A stretch of 64,000 bases of DNA from NCBI GenBank assembly GCA_946811185.2, contig OX328099.1, positions 14,101,859 to 14,165,858 on the forward strand. The letters are read 5' to 3'. This document shows, one piece after another, positions 1 through 10,400 of this stretch; the first letter of the stretch is position 1; each line of letters opens with the position of its first letter. The position numbers and the translations under genes are program-made. This DNA comes from Hippopus hippopus. Its lineage: Eukaryota; Mollusca; Bivalvia; Cardiida; Cardiidae. Below the pieces are notes generated by a model, which did not search any database, was not told where the DNA came from, and saw nothing but the letters and a program-made list of their open reading frames with translations.

Positions 1-35
1 TTGCAGACAACAAAATAAATGTGGCTGAAATTATA

Positions 36-1559
36 TACTGAACCAAAAAAGAAACTTCCCCTGTGTTTAAGTGCAAATGCAATGTTATTTAAAAAAATCA
101 AAATATCATATGACCTACATATATTCGGGCGAACAATTATGTGTCCAATAAAACAAATTTTAACTCGATTGAAAGCATTTTGCAGAAGAAACCCGATGAA
201 AGCGATTTTCACGTGCATGCACGGACCAGTATAATTCGTGTATATTTTTTGAAACCTTTCAGTCTAATTTTATAGACTTTCATGTCAATAAGAAAAAGAC
301 GTTGAAAAAAATTAAATTCTTTTTAGTTTTCTTTATTTTTGATATGCCTAGAATTCCGCAAAATTTACGCGAACGTGCTATTGGCATGCTTAATGCTGGT
401 ATGACGATGAATGCTGTTGCTATGAATACTGGATGTTCTACTCGTGCTATTTGACACCTTAGACAACGTTTTCAAGCAACAGGGCGTACGGAAGATCGAC
501 CACGTAGTGGACGTCCTCGCGTCACAACGCGCGGCCAAGACCGCTATATTCGGAACACCCACCTGCACAATCGCTTCCAAACTGCCACAGCCACTGCTGC
601 TAACACCCCTGGTACACATAACAACCGTATATCTGCCCAAACTGTGCGCAATCGCTTGCACGAGGGTGGGCTACGTGCACGTCGTCCATATGTTGGTTGT
701 GTTTTGACGCGACATCACCGCGTAAATCGTGTTAATTGGGCACGTACACACCAACGCTGGCTTAGACAACAATGGAATAGCATTCTTTTCTCTGACAAGT
801 CCAGGTTTTCCATTCATCGAGGTGATGGCAGGGTTTGAGTATACCGTAGGAGAAATGAACGTCATGCCGACTGTTGCGTACTTGAACGAGATCGTTTTGG
901 GGGTGGGGGTTCTGTCTTGGTCTGGGCGGGCACTGCACATGGCTTTCGCACTAATCTCGTCATTATCGAAGGGAATTTGAATGCCGAGATGAAATTCTTG
1001 CGAGGCACGTTATCCCACTGTTTCAAAATAATGCCAATATCACTCTTTTTCAGCATGATAATGCCACAAGCCATACAGCTAGGGACAATGTGAATTTCCT
1101 CAGGGCGAATAACATTGCATTTATTAATGACTGGCCTGCCAAAAGCCCTGATCTGAATCCCATTGAACACCTTTGGGATAATTTGGACCAGCGTGTTAGA
1201 CGTCGCCCTATTCCACCGTCAAACGTCATTCAGCTAAGACAAGGCTTAATTCAGGAATGGAACAACATTCCACAAGCCGAAATCAATACACTTATCCGTT
1301 CTATGCGCCAACGATACCATGCAGTCCTTCATGCTGAAGGTGGTCATACCCAGCATTAATTTGTGATTTTGGTGAGCGACCCCTTCCACATTTTAACTAC
1401 CATTTCACTACTTTTGGATAAACCCTCAGCAATAATTTTTTTCACACAAAGTCGCAATAAAATAGTCTTTCAATGCATATAAATCTAGTTTAATCCTGAT
1501 TTTCATATTTGTGTATGTCTGCACTTAAACACAGGGGAAGTTTCTTTTTTGGTTCAGTA
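36..1559 (+). mobile_element. Tc1/mariner-superfamily transposon, copy 1 (decayed)
   Basis: The ends are inverted repeats starting TACTGAACCAAAAAAGAAAC and continuing to GTGTTTAAGTGCA, flanked by TA on both sides (34-35 and 1560-1561), the target duplication expected of the superfamily. The element is about 1.52 kb and carries one transposase relic in plus orientation. It sits inside a family A MITE, so it is younger than that insertion. A second copy in inverted orientation is at 47698-49062. Confidence 0.93.
344..1359 (+). pseudogene. Tc1-like transposase, inactivated
   Basis: Reading from MPRIP at 344 the frame gives an N-terminal helix-turn-helix region, the FSD first catalytic aspartate (near 791), the HDNATSHTARD second aspartate (near 1060) and PIEHLWD carrying the catalytic glutamate. 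By hand count 35 residues separate the second D and the E. The gene is broken: TGA replaces CGA at about 452 and 837 relative to copy 2, and a short deletion near 981 shifts the frame. The last part, from about 1090 to the TAA at 1357, is open. Both stops are C-to-T changes at CpG sites, the decay expected from cytosine methylation. No product is expected. Confidence 0.9.
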
Positions 1560-1705
1560 TATATACTATTTATCATTGAAAAGGTAGAAAACATTGTAGG
1601 ACAAGGAAAGGAGATAATGCTGGTTACCAGCACTTTCTCTATTTACGAGAATGTTTTCAAAGCCTTTTTTCTTTAAAACTTTGAATTGTCCAGTAAAGGT
1701 TTAAT

Positions 1706-2077
1706 ACAAGTACATGTATCTTGCTTCATGCAATGAATGACATTTGTTATATGATTTGACTTTCAACAGCATTCTACACTAAAATTGTTTTGAACAACAC
1801 AGGCTTACGCACAATACAGGCTTAAGCATAACTTCAATTATTATTGCAGACAGTAAAAATTAAGATCATACTACACAAAATGACCAGTCTAGTCTTGTTT
1901 CTACAATTTCAATGCCTCTTTTGGTCAGAATATCTCTTCAAAGCTTACAGTGTAGATGTAAGATCAGACTATGTTGTGTGTAGTCTGATCTTGATCTCCT
2001 CTTGACACAAAAAGAAATATTTATGAAAGATAATACTGGGTTTAAATATGACCCCATGAAACATATTGGGTTCATAC
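1706..2077. other. LSM4 intron or 3' flank, no recognised gene
   Basis: No glycine/arginine-rich reading frame that could continue LSM4 is present in 1562-2077 on the minus strand. A short inverted duplication, AGATCAGACTA / TAGTCTGATCT (about 1952-1991), resembles the family C dyad. Confidence 0.5.
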
Positions 2078-5000
2078 CTCTACCACCTCGCCCTCTCTGT
2101 GGACCTCCACGACCCCTGACCTCTCCACGACCTTTGGACTTCTGTAATACTTCCTCTTTCACCATGTCTATGACTTCATCTGGAATTCTGAGATACTTTA
2201 TCGTACTTCCTCTCACATAACATTCTGGCATTCTCCAAAATCTGTCACCATCCTATATAAAAGATATAACTCTTTACCAAACAACAAAAATTTAGAATTG
2301 TCGAAATTGAGAGCATTTGCAGACAAGAAATTAAATGTGGATCAAACTTCAGATTTCAAAGGTTTGAAAACATATATGCTATTTACCGGCAATTTCTTCT
2401 TTTTTCACCATGTTTTTCAATAGCCTTCTTCTTCAGGCTCAAGTCGAAATTGTGTGGCAAAGGGTTAATAAAGCGGTGTTTCAAAATAAGACTGTGGTCA
2501 AAAAGAATACCTGGCATTTAGACTACATGTACTAAACTACATGTACTACCTGCATACCACATCTTTTGTCTTGCAACGGCCAAGCTTCAAAAACATTTTT
2601 GCAAGAGGAGAAATGGCTCACTAAGAGCAACATCTCCTTCTGTCAAAATGTTTTCACATTGATTCATGTATGAAATTCAATTCATACTGAAATTCAACTG
2701 CGATGTTTTCAAACATATGATGCAATTTTTGCTAGAGGCTATAATTCTATATATTGTCTTAAATTTTGAAAGCAATGGGAAACTTGTCAATATTGCATCA
2801 AACTGTATCTTGCATTTCATGACATTTTATGCCCTTACATAGGCAGAAGACGAAGATAAGACTGCACCATTATCTTCCTATCCACTTGTCAATACTCAGT
2901 GAATTGTTCAGGATTACTGTTTACTGCAGGAATATAGAAAATTATACGAGAATTATATAGATTAGCATGGTTATGGCCTAACCTATTACCAGGCTACTAA
3001 ACTCTAGACTCTTCCAAACTAAAAGCATTTGTAGACAGGGTATTAAATGTGGCATAAAAGACTGGATTTGTCTTTGATAGGGCAGAAAACATTGTGGGAA
3101 AAGGAGAAAATGCTGGTATTCAGCATTTTCTACTTCTCCCACATTGTTTTCTAAAGCTTTCTCTATCAAGGTCGTTAAAACTCAAGACTGTTGGGTGAAG
3201 AGCAACTGTATTATAGGAAACCAACTACTAGTAAGTTTTTGTTTCACATTTAGAAAAAAAAAAAACACACAAGATAAATGTGTCATAGGTACTGTAAATC
3301 ATTCCTTCTATTTGAAACATGTAACAACTCACTCTTGATGTACAAATGACTTCTCTTAGGTTGATATTCATCCAGTTGTCACAGCTGACAAGATGTCCAT
3401 TGTATGTCTCTCCATTTTTCAACTCCACAAGCTGAAATATAACGACAGAGTTTTACACTTTAACCAAATGAATTAATGTTTTTAAAAGAGGAAGTCTTTA
3501 TAGCCATTGGGGAAAAGGGAGGGATTTCTAGTAACCAGCACTGTCTCCCTTTCCCACAATATTTCTACCCCTTCAAACACAAATATCAGTATATAATTTC
3601 AAATGCATTTGTTTCGCTGTAATGAAATACATGTACTTTTTGTTTTAACAAGACAAAATTTTTGTTATCCGGTAAACAGATTAACTTTAGCATATAGTTT
3701 TCTTATTCATTAGCAATTTTTCATGTCCGATATTCCTACATGGCTGGAAAATTAAGGCAATCAATTTGTAATCCAGAAGCTTTCAGTTCAATCCCTACGG
3801 TTAGCAATGGTCAGGTGGGTCCCTGAACAAACAGAGCCCTTAGCCAAGGACAAGTGAAATCTGGTACATACAATTATAAGAAGTGAAATAGAATTGAAAT
3901 AATGTTGCAAGTACAATTTTGAATGAAGCAAACAAATTTTTCAGAATAAAATGAATCTGTTGTGTTGTCTTGACTCATCTTGTACATGTAATTCATACTT
4001 TAATGTGGCCAAATAACTTTCATTAGGCACCTTACTGTTTTTTCATCCCCACCCTCAAAATGTCCCCTTCAATGCATTTTGTACCATCTTTTTTCTCTCA
4101 CAAAATAAAACTGTACAGTAATTGGTAACTGAACCTGTACAGTAATGGGTTATTTAGCACTCTTATTAAAAAACAATTATTGGCTTATCTGGACTACAGA
4201 TCCTTCGTATTTCCCTACTACAGCCAAGACAAAATACAGCAAATGTTTCTGTGGACATGTTTTATCCCAGATATTCAAATGGCACTTACTTAACACATCA
4301 TCCCCCCTACAGAATATCTTTAATTCAGCAAACATTTTTCAAAAACAGTACAATAAATGAAAAGATTGATTGCTAAAAGAAATTTCTGTAGATGTCAAAA
4401 TGTTTTCATGTATTAAATCTATATTTACTATTATCACTCACAAGGAAACTTTCAGGATGGCCCTCTGCAAATTTCTTTGAGGACGTTATAGAACAAAAAG
4501 AGAAAAGCTAAGCATATGAGCCCACGTTAACATATTTACCATAGGATGGTTTACAGCAGTCCGAAGAAGCGACAGGGGTAGCTGTAACAAAAGATGGTAA
4601 AAACAATAGCTCTTTTTCTTCAAGTATTTTTATTAAACTATGAATTTGGACTAGCTTTAGATCAACTAAATTTCATTTTAAAGATTTAATTTCAAAATCC
4701 AGTGAAGCAAACTATAACAAAACAAAATTTTAAGTATAAGCCATGCAAAGGGGGTTTAACGAATCTGGAAAAACTATTGACCCAGGTCAGTCTGCTCAGT
4801 CCACGCATGCTGACCTGGGTAAATTTTTTTTGCTTTTGGTATATTTTCTGCATGTCCATGGACTATTCTACTTCAGCATTCAGCAAGTTGTTAGGATAGA
4901 TTTGATTCTGTGGATCCATAGTTATATGATGACTTGCTTGCTATAATGCATCATAAAGATTTAGAATGTGGGAGCAATCTCAAGGACTGAAGTATTTAGA

Positions 5001-6503
5001 GGTTAAAGTAAGTAAAGGACAATCATTCTTCCAAATTGTTGATGTCAAAAAAACACAGGAAAATGCCCTATTACACTTGATATTGATCGTTCATTGAAAT
5101 AACTGTTTGTGAAAATCGCATAAAAATTGAATGAGGAGTACTAATAATGGGACTGACAGATACACAATGCCATTGTTATTTTTGTGGACTGTATAAGCAT
5201 GCTGTCTTCTAGTTGTGTCCACTTCTCTAAATGCTTGCTAAAGGCTTTAAGCATGTGAAAAGGTAAAGTTTACTCACTCTGCAGAGTTTTTCACTGGCCC
5301 TTTTTTCTTTAGTGAAATATTTGTCTGATATAATTAGCTTTAAATTTCAGGTGATAAACATCATGTTGTAATTGAAAGCCATGTAATTAACTATTCCTTC
5401 CTGACTTTCTCTCTCAAACTTTTTGTCTTCTCATCAAATTCCCACTCGCCTTGCAAAAAGAGAGTGTCTGTCGTATTGAGACAAAACTATGTTTTACTTA
5501 CGAAGGGTGTAAATGTAAACAGACAGCGTTCCCGCATACTGATACTAAAGACCTATCATCAACTCTGTCACATTTTCTTATCAAAGGACTTTTTTCTGAT
5601 GCAAAATCAACCTAATATAAGTTGTTTTGGTAATTATCTTTCCATGCAAAACCTACTGTGTAACGCATCTGTAGTGATTCAATCAATTTACTGAAAAATA
5701 GTTCATGGCACTTCATCAGTAAGTTTAGAAAACCTTACCGATACATACCATTCCTGTAAGCTAAGAAAAAAATACTGAAGCATTAGATATCAGAATAACA
5801 CTCCAAGTTGCCCGGATTTGAAATCATGTGCGTCGATCAATATCAGATGTAAACTGCAGCTAGATTTGCAGTTCTCTGTTAAAAATTTTGACAAATTTTA
5901 CCATGTAATAGGCCAGAACATGCACAAGCCCTGTCAGACTTGTCAGGTATTTTATGAACTCGCCCTAAGTCACCATTGCAAGTGGGCTTATGGAATTTTC
6001 ACCCATGAGCATGTATTGGTCAACTTGTCATTTTAAAAAACCCAATTTCAGATTGAGGAGTTGAAAATGAAGCAAAAAAGATGTTTGAAAGAAAATTGGA
6101 CATAAACTATTAATTTGAACGCATATTTGTACCTAGGCCTTAATTTTTGGTGGTCATAAACTCATGATGAAAATCCTTCAGATTGTTTCAACAAAAATTT
6201 TGGGTAGAAAACCAAGTCTTCTCTACAATATTACCAAATTCGTAACATTGTTATAAGTTTTATTGCTGTATGTGAATGCTAAATTATTAAGAAGAACTCA
6301 TATTCAGACCATGGGTTATATATATGCCACCCTAAAGGGGCATAAATACAGCATCAACGCTGCACCAAGGATTAGAGGGATCGTTTTGGTCGATGAATTT
6401 TGGGGCCGAACATAACCAAAATTGTCATCTTTCCTTTAAGCGGGTGACCGAAAATTTCAGGCTTCTGTTTTCATACTATCGATTAATTCTAGAGTCTCAC
6501 CAT
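2078..6503 (-). CDS. LSM4: LSM4, U6 snRNA-associated Sm-like protein (3' end beyond window)
   Basis: LSm4 is one of the seven subunits of the nuclear LSm2-8 ring that binds the U6 snRNA 3' end and of the cytoplasmic LSm1-7 ring that promotes mRNA decapping. Coding exons on the minus strand: 6503-6501 (the ATG alone, donor GTGAGA), 4581-4540, 3431-3333 and 2252-2078 (leaves one base, donor GTATGA). The joined frame gives 106 residues. Sm1 is [18 protein letters not shown] with MNINLREV (about 18-43), and Sm2 is [19 protein letters not shown] (about 56-74). A basic tail starts [13 protein letters not shown], the RG-rich C-terminus typical of LSM4. Nearly every residue of the Sm fold agrees with animal LSM4. 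The remaining RG tail and stop are not found in 1-2077, so the last exon must lie left of the window. It is divergent from MCPH1. Confidence 0.96.
2269..2468 (-). mobile_element. Family A MITE, diverged
   Basis: Begins TAACTCTTTACCAAAC and ends GGCAAAGGGTTAA. The GCATTTGCAGACAA block is clear but the central palindrome is badly eroded (GCTATTTACCGGC). It begins about 16 bp upstream of the LSM4 3'-splice site at 2252, inside the intron. Confidence 0.75.
2979..3202 (-). mobile_element. Family A MITE in LSM4 intron
   Basis: Left end TAACCTATTACCAGG; intact GTGGGAAAAGGAGAAAATGC arm at about 3095-3114; palindrome centre mutated to GGTATTCAGC. Confidence 0.85.
3490..3600. repeat. Family A fragment
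   Basis: Only the central hairpin survives (GGGGAAAAGGG, then TAACCAGCACTGTCTCC and CCCACAATATT). Outer ends are not recognisable. Confidence 0.6.
3735..3880 (+). mobile_element. tRNA-derived SINE remnant
   Basis: A degenerate tRNA-like head carries an internal promoter B-box resembling GTTCAATCCC (about 3785-3795), followed by unrelated body sequence. It lies in an LSM4 intron. The A-box is poor, so the call rests mainly on the B-box and on similarity of layout to the better SINEs at 30555 and 49866. Confidence 0.4.
3881..4539. other. LSM4 intron, nothing recognised
   Basis: AT-rich intronic sequence between coding exons 3 and 2. I see no repeat family member or conserved exon here. Confidence 0.5.
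4736..4965 (+). mobile_element. Family B MITE, diverged
   Basis: Starts with an eroded left end (AGCCATGCAAAGGGGG). The CCCAGGTCAG / CTGACCTGGG hairpin lies at about 4780-4820, followed by GGATCCATAG and GACTTGCTTG blocks. The right inverted repeat is lost. Confidence 0.8.
4966..6494. other. LSM4 intron 1, no gene or repeat recognised
   Basis: About 1.5 kb of mostly unique AT-rich intron. A donor-like ATG/GTATGT on the minus strand at about 5750 was considered as an alternative LSM4 first exon but is weaker than the one at 6503. Confidence 0.5.
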
Positions 6504-7406
6504 GTTTTAGGGTTCTCAGACAATAAGACACCTTGCAAACGTTCGTAATTCGTTCTAGGAATTTTCATGTGTTGTTACCGGAAGTTACCTTGCGACAAAT
6601 AACTCAAATAAGTTAAGTAGCGGAAAGTATTTTTAACAATGTTGTAAATGAGAAAAGCAAGTTTGTTTGTATATATCGATGAATGATCTTCGTCTTAAAC
6701 ATCGTCAAACTTTTAAAGGAAAATTGTGTTTCCACGGATTTTACATTTAGAAGTTTCACAATTATTTTTTATTTTTTCCTTGCACTAAAACAATGCACAA
6801 GTTATTAACACTTATTTAAGTCACGCATACGTCCACGGTTTGCTCTGCTCTTGGAATGCGGTAAATTTAAGTTCTATGTTTGATAAAATAAATATCGAAT
6901 CGAGAGGATGAGCAAACGATATTCTGTATGAAAACAACCAAACCAACGGTCTTTACATACCTTTGATGGGTTTTTGTTGATCTTGTGCGATATTCATTCT
7001 GAAAAGTGAACGGTAGTAAGGAGATTCGCCCCCAGGAAAATTCAACCCCAGCTAAAGTTGATTTCATTGAACCCAAATTTTTGATATTTATTTTAACTGA
7101 TAGCAGAATAAAGGAGAATTTGAGGCTGTGAAATTGCAGCCTTCTTAAATGTAGAATGAAGAAAATTTAAGCTTACAAACTTTGGTATTTGTCTCTGCTG
7201 TTGATCTTTTGCACTAAAGACTTCAGAAATATTTTTCAAAGATGACTTAAATAGCAATATATATTTCCCAGAGAGCCAAAGGCGCGAGACGGGATGACCC
7301 CCTATGATAAGGGTGGGGGAGGATTCTGGGACCTCCTTTGAGAAAATTACTGTCCAAGTACATACATCAGAGAGTAAATGGTAGATATTTTCATTTTTTT
7401 TTCCAG
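6504..7406. promoter_or_regulatory. Divergent LSM4/MCPH1 promoter interval
   Basis: The LSM4 start codon (minus, 6503) and the first MCPH1 coding exon (plus, 7407) face away from each other across about 900 bp. MCPH1 exon 1 is preceded by a strong acceptor (T-tract then CCAG at 7403-7406), so a non-coding MCPH1 first exon must lie within or before this interval. No TATA box is obvious. The bidirectional role is inferred from geometry and the ETS site. Confidence 0.65.
6577..6585 (+). promoter_or_regulatory. ETS/GABP-type site ACCGGAAGT
   Basis: A perfect match to the ETS-family core lies 74 bp upstream of the LSM4 ATG. Such sites are common in TATA-less bidirectional housekeeping promoters. 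Function here is inferred. Confidence 0.5.
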
Positions 7407-7408
7407 GA

Positions 7409-10400
7409 ATGGATGAGGTACAGGATGACAGTCTACTGACAGACCCAGTTGATGATCAAGTTTTGAAAGGTACAATTTGTAATTTTATTTTTTTTTTTAA
7501 ATTTTTATTTTTTTTAAGTAGATATTGAAACCTTAACCACACAATTCCAATGACCCTGATGGAGAAGGCTACTGAAAACCATCATTTACTCCTTTTTCCT
7601 TAATGCTTTCTACCCTTTTGTTGACAAAGCCCATAACTCAGGCCAAATTTGTTATGAACTTTTATGAATACTTTTAACTCTTGACTGAAAAACAAAATTT
7701 TAGACCGGTCAACATTGAAAGCATTTGCAGATGGCAAACTTAATATTGTGCAAATTAAGAATTTTTTCTTTGAAAGGTTTGAAAACATTTGGGGAAAAGG
7801 AAACAGTGCTGGTTACCAGCATTTTTCTTTTTCTCCTAATGTTTAGACCTGTCTAAAATCTTGTTGTCCAATTAGAAAATCCAGTATTCATGATTATTTT
7901 ATATGTCAAGGTTGTAAGTACATAGACCTATTTGTCCTTTTTTTAATAAACATTTTCTCTACATGAATAGGGAATGCCCTAGCTGCATATGTGGCTGCAA
8001 AAAGCTTGTGTCAAAGGAGCAGGTATCTATGTGTACAATCACATATAAATGTATATGATTCTTGTTTGAGAAAAAGTTGACACATACGTTTATTACCTGT
8101 AGTACAAAAAAATTCAAAAGAAAGAAAGCAAAAAAATCAAATTTCAGAAACTACCTGCAACAAAATGTTCACAATCACTCTCCCTAGGCCAAGGTTTTCT
8201 GATTCCCAAAAATGATGCTAAACTAGAATGTTCAATATTATCTCCCTTGAAGTTACTTTGTCTCCAAATTGGTGTGAATGACTAATGTGCTATAATTGTT
8301 TGTAAAAGTGAATTTTTCTTGTATTGTTTTATCTTTGTAATGTTTTTTGCAATAAAGTAAAGCAATTACATGCTGCATAATCAGACATTGTGATTATTAC
8401 AAGCACTTTTTCCTTTTCCCACAGTGTTTTTAAAGGCTCATTACTGTGCATCTACGAAAACTTACAGATCTGTATAATTTACAAAAACTTTGTAACTACT
8501 AATGGGTTGTCACAAAAATTGATTTTAAAGTGTAATCAAGAAGATTAGATTTGAACCCCCATGTATTTGTATGGACAGCCCCCCTCCCCCTCCCTGACAT
8601 TTTTTACCGAGAGGTGCTTAAACTTCCAGCTGGAAAAGTCACAGCTCACCATGAGTTATGATAAGCTAGTTTTCTGTGTGGCCCACAATATTTTTCATAC
8701 AGTTGAAAAATGATATGAGCCATGCTCTGGCAAATGAGGGCTTGATATATCTCTGTGATGCATGATGCCAAGAAAGTCATCACATGTTCACGGATCCGTT
8801 AAGTTCATTTTGTCTACCAACCAACTAAACTATGAGGTAAACGGTTTACTGGTCCATGGACATGCAGAAAAAAATGACCCAAAGGAAAAAGTTTTGGCCC
8901 AGGTCAGCCTGTGCAGGCTGCGCAGGCTGACCTGGTCTATACTTTTTGCAGATACACTAAGCCCCCTTTGCACAGAGCATGGTTCCATTATTTTTATTTC
9001 ATACTTGTAGATGTTGTTGCCTATGTTGAGGTTCGATCAGGAGCAGACAATAGGACTGAGTCTGTGCGTAGAGAACTGCAGAAGCTTGGAGCCACAGTGG
9101 TGAAGAAATTTACTGATGATGTCACACATGTTATATTTAAAGAAGGATGTAACAGAACAAAAACCAAAGCTCTGAAAAAAGGGATTCATTTTTTGTCAGT
9201 TCTCTGGGTTGATAAGTAAGTGGCTGTTTAATTTTGGTTAACCCTTTACCACACAATCCGGAGTGTTAACAACCCTGGCAGGGAAAGCTTTAGAACACAT
9301 TGTTGGAAAAGGAAAAAATGCTGGTAACCAGCATTTTCTCCTTTTCTCACAATGTTTTCTAAATTTCCACAGACAATAACCATCTTTTGAGCTTCTTTGA
9401 ATTAGCTGTCTGGAAAATTAATGCTTTTGATTTGGACCAGTCTAAAATTGTGACATCTGGTAAAGGATTGAAAAACATAAGTAGAAAATAGAAGTTTAGC
9501 CCCCTTTCCAAACAATTCCATGTTTTAACGATCCCAAGGAAAAAAAGCTTTTGAAAAATTTTGACAGTGTTTTCTACTGTTCCAAAGACATACTAATATT
9601 TGAGCCACAAAGTCTTAAATTTTGCTGTTAAATAAATACCTAACCCATCCTGAAACAAATTTGACTGAAAACTTCAAAAGCAATCCTTTCAAGCATGGAT
9701 GATTAGCATAACCTACAGATACATGTACATGTGAAAACACTGTGGCAAGTTGAGAACTGCCTGTCAGATGAAGATTCTTTTTTAGCCACGATGTGATCAT
9801 GCATTATGACAGAGGTTATTCTTTTTTAAGTTATGCCAGTATCTAGATCAAATAAAGAACTTTATTATAAAGGAAGGCAGAAATATTCTCTCTGAATGAT
9901 GCAGAAAACAATCCAGGAAAAGGAGCAGCTTGCTTGTATATGCATGAATTTCTTGAAATATTCAATTTTGATTTGTCCATTCATGTTTTTGTTGTTGTTT
10001 CAGATGTAAACTCAATCAAGAGCATGTGTCAGAAAGTTTGTTTCCAGCAAATGTTCCAAATGTTGCCAAAGGAACTGATGTGCTGTTAAAAAAGATGAAG
10101 GTAAAGCATAAATGTGTGTGACTATTTTTATGTCTGAAAATCTTGATGAAAAGGATATTTATGGAGGGTAACCTCACCATTTGTCAAAGGTTGTCCGGGA
10201 AGATACAGCAGTCTGAGTCTGTATTCACCAACCATTTATAAGAAGGTAACCTTTCCTAGAATCAATTATTCTTCAAGACTTTGTAAATTTGAAAGTAGCA
10301 CAACTTTTGATTGGCTAAACCAAATGGTTCAGACAATCAAAAGTTGTATTACTTTCAAATTTAGAAAATTCTGGAGAACAATACTAAGAGTGTTCTTAAA

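Larger units (their letters stand above)
1..1705 (-). mobile_element. Family A MITE copy split by a Tc1-like element
   Basis: Bases 1-35 hold the stretch of the reverse-orientation consensus that reads TTGCAGACAACAAAATAAAT and GTGGCTGAAA. The rest of the copy resumes at 1562 with the conserved GTAGAAAACATTGT arm, a degenerate central palindrome near 1618-1650 and an end at about 1705 (CAGTAAAGGTTTA). The two halves join if the 36-1559 element and one TA are removed. The outer left end lies outside the window. Confidence 0.8.

Noticed and set aside
5741..5753. Minus-strand ATG followed by GTATGT as LSM4 first exon
   Set aside because: The ATG/GTGAGA at 6503-6495 is beside the ETS site and is the better-placed single-codon exon; transcript data would decide.
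6867..7076. 69-codon minus-strand frame in the divergent promoter
   Set aside because: No homology signal, no adjacent exon in phase; promoter location and GTATGT-like site alone are insufficient.
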